Below are positions 1-7,369 of a stretch of 10,840 bases of DNA, one piece after another. Both the position numbers and the translations under genes were made by a program. Source of the stretch: Flammula alnicola (taxonomy: Eukaryota; Basidiomycota; Agaricomycetes; Agaricales; Strophariaceae); assembly GCA_015499995.1 (NCBI GenBank), contig JADNRV010000849.1:1-10840 (forward strand), given 5' to 3'. Position 1 is the first letter of the stretch, and each line of letters begins with the position of its first letter. The notes beneath the pieces are model-generated. The model was given only the letters and a program-made list of their open reading frames with translations, ran no database searches and was not told the origin of the DNA.

Positions 1-617
1 AACTAGCTTCTTTTCTTCTGGCCAAAGGAAGTCCCCTGCATGCGCCTTGTCGATTATCTTTTTCCTCTCCTCAGTGTACCTCCCTGTGGGTGTAAACTCC
101 GGGGGATTGGGACTCAACTGTGGCATATCAGCTAGCGGGTCTCCCTTGATGTCTCGTATAATCCTGAATTTATCTGGAAGCTCTTGGTACACTGGTCGCA
201 CTTTAGTGGCCACAGGTTTATATTTCTTCCCTGCTAGCACACTGCCGTCTCAGTCTTCCTCTGGTTTATATTCTTTTACATCTGGCCCTCTGTTTATTGG
301 GAATATTTCTTGCCCAAACACTCCCCTAGGTTGGGAATACTACTCTGTTCCCTGCTGATAGACCGTCTGATACAAGTACTTATGCACTTTCTCACGGTCA
401 TTGTCCTCTACTGCCGACTCCAATATTCCTTGAGCTAGGTACGCATTCCTCAGCTCTTTCTTTTTAAAACTTTTGCTATCGAGAGGGTTGTGTATCCTAT
501 GATTTGGATACTCCCATCTCGATCATCTCTTTCAATCATTAGTGCGACCTCTCCTTGATAACTCATCAACTCATCGAGGGTTGAAAAGAACTGTCGGCTG
601 CTTCTTTAGAATGCCCG
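1..617 (-). pseudogene. pol: Broken protease-reverse transcriptase linker (start of pol)
   Basis: From about 617 to 456 the coding signal is in a different frame from the protease (QFFSTLDELMSYQGEVALMI, then IERDDRDGSIQIIGYTTLSI). At a short A-rich run near 456 it returns to the protease frame. It continues with DNDREKVHKYLYQTV, a TAG at 340-342, a TGA at 250-252, then KYKPVATKVRPVY, FRIIRDIKGDPLADMPQLSP, EFTPTGRYTEERK and KAHAGDFLWPEEKKLV to the window edge. These are familiar linker motifs just before the reverse transcriptase domain in Agaricomycete gypsy elements. The catalytic YxDD box lies outside the window. An open plus-strand frame at 47-358 is only the antisense of this region. Confidence 0.85.
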
Positions 618-1783
618 GTGGTTGTCCTCTATCGTACGTGGGCATAGTAATTTTTCTAGACGTGTTTGGGTCCGTGATATTGAGGAGTTGAGTGCCATCT
701 GGGGCATTCTTCACCTCGCTAGCTGTTAGACATTCAAACGGTTGTCCTAATAGCACCTTGTATGCCGGGTTCACCATTACATGTACTTGAAGATATAAAG
801 TTATTTCTCCAAACACAAACGGCACATTCCTAGCTAGTCCCAATGTCTTCTCAATTTGCTTATTGGCACTCTGCATATGTATAATAATTGCAGGATCCCA
901 ATTAAGTCTGAGTTTGACTGCCGTGTCCTTTTCCATTGAGATGATTTGCGAACCACCATCCAATTATGCTTCCTTGGTGGCCACCCCGTTGATCACAGGA
1001 TGTACTGCTTTTAAAGGGTGTGATTTCTTTGCCACTGGCAGTTTCCTGGGTTCTTCACCTGGAGATAGCTCATTCAAGTACTGCACGAAGGGATCTTCTA
1101 TGACAATGGCTTCTTTTGGTAAGCCATCACAATCCATTGTGAGTACTCGATACTTCGGCAGAGGTAAATCTTCTGCTAGCATATATTGTGGTAATGGTGC
1201 TTCATACTCATAGTCAGTCACCACTTCCTCTTCTTCTTCCTCTTCTATCATTGTCACCTTATGCGTCTCAATATTGGTTGGTACACACCTAGCTGAGAAT
1301 TCTTTTATGAATTTCTTCTGCATCTGGCTGTTTGCCACTCCCAAGAGCTGTGCTTGAGTGAGTTCAACTTTCAATTGCTTTAGTTGTTCCACTATTTCAC
1401 CAATGTCAACTTCATCTTCAATAGGTGCCCGGTGTTTATAGGCCGGACCCTTCTTTTCCACATTAGGAATTGGCTCATCCCTGAGCTTCGGCTTCATTTT
1501 GACAACCTTCGACAAGGGTGGTACGTCAATGTATGGCATCATCTTCGGCTTCGGCTGCACCACAATCTCAGGACTAACCTCTGCAATCTTGAAATCCACC
1601 CTTTTCTGCTTCGATTTCAGGGCCACTGTTCTCTGTCACGGTGCTAGCTCCTCTTCTTCCTCATTACTACTTTCTATTTCCTCTACGTGTTTCTTTTTAT
1701 TTATGTCCTCTGGCACTGTCAGTCTAGGAGCAGTCGCTTTCTGTCTCCTAGTACCTGCTTTTGCCTTCATCAAACTCAATTGA
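571..1783 (-). pseudogene. pro: Broken gag-pro spacer and retropepsin-like protease of the Ty3/gypsy element
   Basis: The first part (about 1783-1000) is a charged spacer, interrupted by a TGA at 1636-1638, with a polyglutamate run (1256-1225 area) and the phrase GEEPRKLPVAKKSHPLKAVH. It is of the kind that precedes protease in Agaricomycete gypsy elements. A TAA at 964-966 falls two codons before the catalytic aspartate. The aspartic protease then shows LDGGSQ (Asp at 960-958; DGGS in place of the usual DTGS/DSGS), a central hydrophobic beta-rich segment, and LLGQPF about 70 residues later, matching the conserved ILG motif of retropepsins. The frame ends at a TGA (571-573), but the true reading frame probably changes earlier, near 606. 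The protease would cut the Gag-Pol polyprotein; this copy cannot be made intact. Confidence 0.85.
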
Positions 1784-2255
1784 AATCTGGATCTTCGACT
1801 TCTCCCCTAGGTGGCTGCCCTGACCTAGTTAATGCTAGGATGGTCCCCTGCCTCTCTGCAGCTAGCATTTCCTCATATGTGTCTCTATATTCATCCACCT
1901 CATCTCTTTGCTGCTGCTGATAAACCATTGTAGGTTTCAGCTGATAGGACGGACCGGACTTGCCCTGCAACTCTTGCCTCAACTTTTCTATCACCTCGTC
2001 CCTCTGATCTCTCTGCTGGTTCATGTAGAGAGACATGGAACCTTGATGCACTTGGAAATGATATATCCCCGGCACACTCTCGGTCTCCCATAATTGGAAC
2101 ACGACGTCAGTCTTCTGCTCCGCATGCCATTCATCTACTCTATCCTTGACAGGCTTATTGGGATCAAACGAGATCATTCTGCTGTCTGGAAAGTACAGTC
2201 TTCCCCCTTCTCCTATGTTCACTTTGCCAGTCGTCAGATGTGCTTGGCGCACAGG

Positions 2256-2297
2256 ACAGTCTCGATACATATAACCTGTCATATGACAATAGAAACA
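2256..2297 (-). other. Gag zinc knuckle with histidine replaced by tyrosine
   Basis: The 14 residues CFYCHMTGYMYRDC fit CX2CX4HX4C except that the metal-binding histidine position is tyrosine (TAT at 2273-2271). CAT or CAC to TAT is one or two C-to-T changes on this strand. The loss of a zinc ligand fits the decayed state of the element. Confidence 0.8.
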
Positions 2298-2618
2298 GTT
2301 CCTAGGTGCTTCTGGCAGCTGATAGCACATCATTGGAGGCGGTGGAGGCTGATACATCCTCATAGGCGCCGGCTGGGGTGGAGGCATCTGCTGCGCCATC
2401 CTTGTCTGTTGATGAATAATATTTTTGAATTCATCTAACAACTGCTTCTGATTTCTCTCGCTAGTTGTTATCCAATCTTTGAAGATGGAAAACTCCTGCT
2501 TGATACTCTCTAGCTCTTGTTGCACTGGAGCTGGCATCATGCTCTCCATTTTTATTCTGACAGGAGGAACTACGGGTAACTTGTCTCGATCTCCTCCTGT
2601 GGATCCAGGATTTAACAC

Positions 2619-2649
2619 CTGAGCTAGGTCCTCTGAGCTAGGTCCTCTG
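2619..2649. repeat. 14-bp tandem duplication inside gag
   Basis: The unit CTGAGCTAGGTCCT occurs at 2619-2632 and again at 2633-2646, followed by CTG. Fourteen is not a multiple of three, so the duplication breaks the reading frame. Removing one unit in thought would put the upstream capsid frame and the downstream zinc-knuckle frame in register, which marks it as a late lesion rather than an original feature. Confidence 0.9.
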
Positions 2650-3903
2650 CAACTCGAATAAACTCGTCCAGCTGGTATCTGTCTTCTGCCCTAGCTGGTG
2701 GTGCAGTTGGCGCTGTTAATGTTCCTACATTATTTCTGATTAAGAAATCCCACATGTCCTTTGACTGAGTTGCCTGTATATCTAGCTTGGCATATACTCG
2801 GTTTCAGAATTCTGGTGTGAGGCAATCTGCAAAGTATGCTACTAGCGTATGATTTGCTAACAACATTGGCACTTCCACTAGTTTCTTGGCCTTGACTTTA
2901 AATGCTCTCTTGAACATCAACAGCTCTGAGAGATCCGACTCTCCAATCCTCTGATTTTCTTTGCACACCTGTTTAAGGTGTTTCAGAGAACCGGTAGATA
3001 GTCCTATAGCTTCAGGGTAGTCCTTAATGATATCTTTCTTGTAGTCGACGTAGGTTTTTCCTATGTCTGCATATGAGTCAAAGGCCTGCCATTGCGCCTC
3101 TATTCTGGGTGATACATATCGTCCAGCATATTTCTTTTTATCAGTTTCTGTTAAAACTGTATTCCCTTTGAAACACTCCTCTAAGTCGTCGAAGTATCTC
3201 AACAACTCCTCTGGCCTGCTATCTTCAAACTGAGGTGCCTCCTTCTGATTTCTAGCTGACATCGGCATGATGGGCATAGTATCGGGTTTTCCTAGTTTCT
3301 TTTTAGCTAGCTCTACTAGGAATCTCACAAAAGCTGCTGAGTATGTCTCCTGCTTTTCTGGTTGAGATTTTTGTTTCTGTTTTTCTTTGCTAGTGGATGG
3401 ATGGCTATTCTCTTCTTTGTCTAGTCATAATTCTAGTCCTAGCAGAATTTCCTTTGGTAACTCCTTTCCTAGTTCTGATTCACTAGCTTGGTCCCAATCT
3501 TCAGGTATTTTCTCTTTTAACAAGCTAGTTTCTTTCGAGCTTATCGAGAGGCTAGGTGACAGAGGTTCTGATTTTGCTAAACAGAATTCTTCCGTCTGAG
3601 GCTCTACAGACGCTCGGTTTTCGCTAGTTTCTCCAACTGGCTCATTTTGTTCTGCAATCATGCTCAATTTTGGTGTATTACTCCTCCTTCTTCTCCTTTT
3701 CTTTCCTGGGTTTTCATTGGGTAGTCTCGGTAACTGACCAGCGGCTTGCGAGTTATGCGTACCTCTGGGTTTCGGCCCGCTTGGTGAAGGTCCACTAGCT
3801 GGCTGCATGGGTCTCGCCAACGACGACGGTGGATTGCTTGGCTTAGGCACCGTTTTCACTGCCTAGATGTGGTATTTTCAATTGATTTCGCTTTTGCAAA
3901 CAT

Positions 3904-3921
3904 CCTCGCTCAATTGTACCA
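3904..3921 (-). promoter_or_regulatory. Candidate tRNA primer-binding site of the Ty3/gypsy element
   Basis: On the minus strand, 6 nt after the LTR end, the sequence reads TGGTACAATTGAGCGAGG. It starts with the TGG expected of a site complementary to the CCA end of a tRNA. It runs directly into the first ATG of gag (3901-3903), leaving essentially no untranslated leader between primer site and gag. The matching tRNA cannot be named without the genome's tRNA set. Confidence 0.5.
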
Positions 3922-3927
3922 GTTTTG

Positions 3928-4225
3928 TGTAATGCTACAAATTTCAAAGTTCCAATAAAATATGTTTCTGAACCACCCCTCATGGTGGGCTCCAGATGAG
4001 AGACCCGCTATGTGCTCAGTGACCTAAACAACACACACAACTGCAGAGCAAGATCCTAACCAGGTTGAGCGACACTCTACTAGCTTTAGAAATATGTAGT
4101 GTGCTTTGCTCCACAATGTCTATTTTGTTCAACTAGCTGACTTGTAGACAGTACCTCGCGGTGATAGGGCGCGGCACGGTCCATCCGTGGAATTTTGCGA
4201 TTTCCCAATCAATCAACCTATTACA
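3928..4225 (-). repeat. Putative 5' LTR of the Ty3/gypsy element (298 bp)
   Basis: On the minus strand this segment starts TGTAAT and ends ATTACA, a perfect 6-bp terminal inverted repeat with the canonical TG...CA ends. It lies just upstream of a TGG-starting primer-binding-site candidate and of gag, which is where a 5' LTR should be. The partner LTR is outside the window, so the outer boundary at 4225 rests on the terminal repeat alone. If the boundary is right, CTAGG (4226-4230) is one half of the 5-bp target duplication. I did not find a convincing TATA box in it. Confidence 0.65.
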
Positions 4226-4269
4226 CTAGGGAAACAAGGGTAGGCGGCATACCTCGTGCTGGCCGACTA

Positions 4270-4730
4270 AGTGGGTTACACGCGGGAAACCACATAACCA
4301 AGTACAACGGAAGTAACTATCTATGGTCCGGCGGGCCTAGCTAGTAAGCTCAGAAGTACGCGTAGAACTAAGGTTGATGCCAAAGAAGCATGACCTCCGT
4401 GTGTCCCTGCGAATCAAACAAGAGGCTTCGACTGGAGAAACCCGTGCAGAATGAGAATCCTGAAGCCTTGAGGCACAACTAGTCCAACATGGATATGGCG
4501 TGAGACGCATCGATCGCAGGCCAAAGAACACGTGACCAAGAGGTCCACATTGTCCCATACACCTATCTGTCCATTATACGCGTAGAACGGCTGAGTAGTT
4601 CGGCTCCGAACAGGCCGAGCGGTCATAAACCAGCTCATAGTGAAGCACGCGGGAAACGCCGCCATAGAGGTGGTGGCTCCGACTTGACTGACGACCGTGC
4701 TGTACCGGTAAAAGAGAAACCCGTGCTAAA
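4270..4730. repeat. Degenerate tandem array, period about 60-90 bp
   Basis: Three exact words each occur twice: CACGCGGGAAAC (4279-4290, 4646-4657), TACGCGTAGAAC (4357-4368, 4577-4588) and GAGAAACCCGTGC (4435-4447, 4714-4726). The words resemble one another around a GAAAC/GAAC core, and cores recur at about 4285, 4365, 4437, 4526, 4585, 4653 and 4716. GGCTCCGA also recurs (near 4600 and 4675). I read this as a diverged tandem repeat. No gene is seen, and frames here are short and unlike any protein I know. Confidence 0.4.
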
Positions 4731-5185
4731 CGTGCCGTGCATCCCAATTGGGCAATAATGTGTCTAAATACAGACCCAACTGTATTGATCCCAAAAGAGG
4801 GTGTTCCGCGACATAGCGGTTCATTCTTGAAACCAAAACATACGCCAGAAAACGGGGACTCACCAGTAACCGTTACCGAACAGACCTGTAATCACGACAC
4901 CATGAACCAGTAGAAATAGTGCTATTAGATGCGTAGAATCATATGCAACATGTAGAGGCTTGGCGCTCAGTAGGTATAAAATACGCTTGTAACGCACGTA
5001 GTAGAGTAGGCAATCCACCCCACAGTTGACACTTTAAAACCAGTGAAAACACTTAAGGGAACGATTTAACCTCGTCGCACCAGACTTAATTTAATAAAGA
5101 CCAACATTTGATGCTTCAAAACAGCTTTGCGACCATTGCAAGTTTGAGAAGTAGTTAACCAGAATTTGACGTGTGTTTCTGTAAA
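4731..5185. other. Gene-free stretch
   Basis: I see no coding frame with recognisable protein character, no RNA gene and no clear repeat boundary here. One weak echo of the upstream array (TGCGTAGAAT near 4930) is present. Confidence 0.5.
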
Positions 5186-5289
5186 GTGTAGCATGCACCC
5201 GTCGTGACCATGTGAAAGTTGTAGTGCGATCCCGTCGTGGTAGCGTGAAAGTTGTAGTGCATACTCGTCGCGGTCACTGCATGAAAGTT
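5186..5289. repeat. Three imperfect tandem units of 33-36 bp
   Basis: Units at 5186-5220 (35 bp), 5221-5253 (33 bp) and 5254-5289 (36 bp) each begin GTGTAG/GTAGTG, contain CGTCGTG or CGTCGCG in the middle and end TGAAAGTT. They are followed by short AAAGTCAAGTT-type echoes up to about 5345. This is a minisatellite-like array with no visible gene. Confidence 0.75.
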
Positions 5290-5345
5290 ACAGGTTGTTA
5301 AAGTCAAGTTAAAGTCAAAAGTTCGTATCAGTCGTCAAGTTAAAG

Positions 5346-5830
5346 GAAGTCCGAGTCGGCATTGTTTGAAGTTAGAAAGTCACCACACCAGTTCTACAGA
5401 ACTAAAACCCGCCCCATACCAAAACCCGCATAGACTTGTTTACCAGTCGAAGCACTTCTCCTTTTTCATACTTTACCCCCGAGACTCGCACACAAGACTA
5501 CGTCTAGTCAAGTTGTTGGTTTTGTGGTTTGGTTGTGTTGAGTGTAGAGTTCTTTCTGCACCACTAGCTAGATCATTTCCAACGTAGACGAAACCTAGCA
5601 CTTTAGTGGTTCGTTTAACATCAGGGAAAAGCGAAAGACTATGTAGTTTCTCACTCAAAGCAGGTAGACACGGTAGAAATTCAGTTGTTAGATAGACCTG
5701 GTAACTCACGTACAACTATCAATTGTTATCATATTATTTAATAGTGCTATCTAAGTAATGGTCCCACACCAGTAGACTATGTACCTTGAAATAGCTAGTA
5801 GAGCTGGTAGAGTTGATAGATCCGAAGAAA
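5346..5830. other. Gene-free stretch
   Basis: Short frames on both strands (for example plus 5366-5587 and minus 5473-5715) carry no motif I recognise and look like chance frames. No repeat pair within the window was found here. Confidence 0.5.
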
Positions 5831-5839
5831 TAATTTGGT

Positions 5840-5912
5840 GATGACAGAGAATTGAACTCGGGATGTAGACAAAAAGAACCATGCAATCTTACCACTTGGC
5901 CAATGCAGGATG
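5840..5912 (-). repeat. tRNA-derived sequence: SINE head or tRNA relic
   Basis: On the minus strand, TGGCCAAGTGG (5902-5892) matches the RNA polymerase III A box. GAGTTCAATTC (5859-5849) matches a B box except where the usual CG is CA. The two starts are 43 nt apart, as in tRNA genes. Around the B box a T-arm can be drawn: CCGAG, the 7-nt loop TTCAATT, then CTCTG, with 4 of 5 pairs. The acceptor stem does not pair and no anticodon arm is clear, so this is not a working tRNA. It is a decayed tRNA gene or the 5' end of a tRNA-derived SINE whose body would extend toward about 5700. Confidence 0.5.
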
Positions 5913-6126
5913 TAATTTGATGTGAATATACAATGCCACATGGTGTTCTCCGAAGCATGTGGCGAATCTCAAATGTGCTTAAGTTCATTCAGACTCCGAC
6001 AGACCAAACACAACACAATGTTCGACTCACACTCAGAAATTTTCACATCATCATTTGTCGCTCCTTTGTTTCCTCCTTCCCTTTTCCTTCCTCAATGGCC
6101 CTCAAATTATACAAGAGCTCTCTCTT

Positions 6127-6326
6127 GTCGGACCCAGGGGAGTAGCAACAGTACCAAGTACGTGGAAGCCCACCCTCGTGTCTTTGTTTACCGTAACACC
6201 TCCTTTTGCCCAGGTCTTTGTGCCACAGGCACTGAAACACGACACCACAATGCCAGTGACTGCAAAAGGTGACACAAATGGAAGCAGGGCACAGATAGGA
6301 CAGCGAGGGCACAGGTTTGTCATGTA
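6127..6326 (+). pseudogene. Coding relic with a zinc-knuckle-like Cys/His cluster
   Basis: In the frame that starts codons at 6207, the translation includes KYVEAHPRVFVYRNTSFCP and a cluster with spacing C-X3-C-X8-H-X4-C (6207-6263; CPGLC...HNASDC). A TGA follows at 6270-6272, then HKWKQGTDRTARAQ in the same frame before another TGA at 6327. The order knuckle, then W-containing segment, then R-x-R resembles, as far as I remember, nucleocapsid-like regions in multicopy mushroom proteins, but I cannot name the family. It may be the upstream part of the gene ending at 6747, separated from it by a frameshift. It could also be chance. Confidence 0.3.
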
Positions 6327-6330
6327 TGAA

Positions 6331-6747
6331 CTCATCCGACTTGCCCAACCTACTCACCTTTCCCCTTTCGTGCAGCAGGGTGTTTAGCCCCCCATCATTC
6401 GGTCACAGCGCCCAACTGTCATAGCCCGCACCCTCACCTACAACACGCGAGCAACATCGTATAAGTCAGCATGACGTGCGTCGATTGTTGTATCACCGTT
6501 TCTTGATGGCCTGCCTGCAGCCTTCCGTGCTTGTCACTCTTTGTGCTCGTGGCAAGATTGGGAGCTCGTAGATGATTATAACACGATGCACGTTTATTTT
6601 TTGGTTTGTTATTGTTCAGCTTGCTAACTTAACAATACTTTTCAGGTACCTGAAGCATACCAATCTGCTTGCAGTGCCAGAGCCAAGGGCAAGGAGTCCG
6701 AGGCGCAAGGAAGGACAGGCGAGACTGATAGCGAAACAGAGGATTAG
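6331..6747 (+). pseudogene. Broken intron-containing gene, C-terminal part, unknown function
   Basis: One frame is protein-like from about 6331 to 6591, although stops cut it (TAG 6385-6387, TGA 6472-6474; CAG-to-TAG and CGA-to-TGA changes would explain them). It reads through RPTVIARTLTYNTRATSYKS and SIVVSPFLDGLPAAFRACHS to WQDWELVDDYNTMH. A 54-nt intron (6592-6645) then splices in frame to an exon (6646-6747) encoding VPEAYQSACSARAKG and an acidic end, TGETDSETED, before TAG. Keeping the frame across the intron and the hydrophilic tail typical of a C-terminus are the main evidence. I do not recognise the family. The TRIM insertion begins 23 nt after the stop codon. Confidence 0.5.
6592..6645 (+). 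other. Probable spliceosomal intron (54 nt)
   Basis: It starts GTTTAT (a weaker 5' splice site), has a branch-point-like GCTAAC at 6623-6628 and ends in TTTTCAG at 6639-6645. The length is typical of basidiomycete introns. Removing it joins two protein-like segments in the same frame. Confidence 0.55.
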
Positions 6748-6770
6748 TGACTATCTTAGCATTCATCATG

Positions 6771-6775
6771 TATTT
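6771..6775. repeat. Target-site duplication, left copy (TATTT)
   Basis: TATTT directly precedes the left LTR and is repeated directly after the right LTR, as expected for integrase-made 5-bp staggered cuts. Confidence 0.9.
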
Positions 6776-6894
6776 TGTTAGAGGAGACCCATCACGAGGA
6801 ACAACGTGGGTGATAAACAAGGTCGAAGATATGGTACATGACGAGTACGGACGGTATATAAGGGATCGGGTGATGAGGTAAGCTACTCATAACA
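6776..6894 (-). repeat. 3' LTR of the TRIM (119 bp)
   Basis: This downstream copy is identical to 7884-8002. It follows the polypurine tract on the minus strand. Transcript cleavage and polyadenylation would take place within it; no clear AATAAA-type signal is visible. Confidence 0.95.
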
Positions 6895-6907
6895 TCACCC
6901 CCTCCTC
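6895..6907 (-). promoter_or_regulatory. Polypurine tract of the TRIM
   Basis: The minus strand reads GAGGAGGGGGTGA immediately before the 3' LTR, the place and composition expected of the primer for plus-strand DNA synthesis. It confirms the minus orientation of the element. Confidence 0.8.
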
Positions 6908-6985
6908 AAGAACCCTCTCGGGTGACGTGAATGATGAGCGAGGTGGCGTAGAAAGTTACAGAGGTGGTGAGGAAGATAAAAGTAA

Positions 6986-7369
6986 TCAATTGTAGTACTC
7001 ATCATTGCCATCCCAATCCTCATATTCGCCCTCTTCGTCTTCTTCAAATTGTTCTTCTTGAAAATCGTCGTAGCATTCTGTGTTGGCATCACCGCCGCCG
7101 GAGTCTTCTTCATAGTAGTGTTGGTTGTCATCGCAGTCATGTTGGGCGACGTTTCCAGCGTCGGATGTGATCTCGCCCTCGTCTCCAGGACTAGAGGAGT
7201 AGAGGTCGTGTTGTAAATGGTTATGGATGGCGGCAGAAGTCTCTTCGAGGAATTCGATCTGCGCATAGCAGTCCTCAAGACGCTCCCTGACTTCAGTCTC
7301 GAGAGATAACAGAGTGTCGCGTGATTCAGGCTCGTAGGTCGTTTCCAAGTCTATGTCGGAGTTGTCCAT
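6986..7369 (-). CDS. TRIM-encoded acidic protein with a coiled-coil-like N-terminus, function unknown
   Basis: This is an uninterrupted 127-codon frame starting MDNSDIDLETTYEPESRD, with G at -3 and G at +4 around the ATG (7369-7367). An upstream frame extension to 7489 exists, but the internal ATG has the better context. Residues about 18-52 (LLSLETEVRERLEDCYAQIE onward) have leucine and glutamate spacing that suggests a coiled coil. The C-terminal third is very acidic and rich in Asp, Glu and Tyr (DDFQEEQFEEDEEGEYED). I see no zinc knuckle, protease motif or membrane segment. It occupies the gag position and ends 78 nt before the polypurine tract. It could be a reduced Gag, a captured host fragment, or simply an open frame that survives because the copy is young. 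Function is not recognised. Confidence 0.55.
   Translation of the reverse strand: MDNSDIDLETTYEPESRDTLLSLETEVRERLEDCYAQIEFLEETSAAIHNHLQHDLYSSSPGDEGEITSDAGNVAQHDCDDNQHYYEEDSGGGDANTECYDDFQEEQFEEDEEGEYEDWDGNDEYYN

Larger units (their letters stand above)
1784..3903 (-). pseudogene. gag: Broken gag (capsid/nucleocapsid) of the Ty3/gypsy element
   Basis: Gag forms the virus-like particle and binds the element's RNA. The likely start is the ATG at 3903-3901, with A at -3. A one-base frame change near 3860 leads into a basic, proline-rich N-terminal region (about 3859-3428, with a KKRRRRR run). A TGA at 3425-3427 interrupts it. A capsid-like helical region follows (3424-2807; FEDSRPEELLRYFDDLEECF), then a TGA at 2804-2806, then a stretch ending in a 14-bp tandem duplication that shifts the frame. 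The last part (2618-1784) has a coiled-coil-like segment, a proline/methionine-rich linker and the zinc knuckle at 2297-2256 (CFYCHMTGYMYRDC). In that knuckle the histidine is replaced by tyrosine. The frame joins the protease spacer through a one-base change near 1783. No complete Gag can be made. Confidence 0.85.
1..4225 (-). mobile_element. Degenerate Ty3/gypsy LTR retrotransposon, 5' part
   Basis: Read on the minus strand, this stretch has the ordered parts of a Ty3/gypsy (Metaviridae) element: LTR (3928-4225), candidate primer-binding site, gag with a CCHC-type knuckle, a charged spacer, a retropepsin with LDGGS and LLGQPF motifs, and the protease-to-reverse-transcriptase linker (motifs such as KYKPVATKVRPVY and EFTPTGRYTEERK). 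The element leaves the window at base 1, so the reverse transcriptase core, RNase H, integrase and 3' LTR are not visible. Gag, protease and pol appear to derive from one long reading frame now cut by stops at 3425, 2804, 1636, 964, 340 and 250 and by frame changes near 3860, 2619-2646, 1783, 606 and 456. It is a dead copy. The family call is confident; the left end is unknown. Confidence 0.93.

Noticed and set aside
47..358. Plus-strand open frame of 103 codons
   Set aside because: The minus strand here encodes the recognisable protease-reverse transcriptase linker; the plus frame is its antisense.
863..2438. Several plus-strand open frames across the protease, spacer and gag region
   Set aside because: All are antisense to the recognised minus-strand retrotransposon frames and carry no motif.
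3906..4062. Eight-base complementarity (TTGAGCGA with TCGCTCAA) between the Ty3/gypsy primer-site region and its LTR, hinting at self-priming there too
   Set aside because: Only 8 nt, set back 14 nt from the LTR end, and the site begins with TGG as for a tRNA primer; not comparable to the 13-nt adjacent match in the TRIM.
4337..4665. Minus-strand open frames of 73 and 83 codons
   Set aside because: They lie in the degenerate repeat array, lack any motif and do not agree on a frame.
5186..5289. CRISPR-like array of short repeats
   Set aside because: The units are contiguous and imperfect, with no unique spacers, and the context is eukaryotic; it is a minisatellite.
6895..7278. Second minus-strand frame overlapping the TRIM ORF
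   Set aside because: It is a Thr/Met/Asn-rich shadow of the GAT/GAA-rich acidic coding frame in another register.
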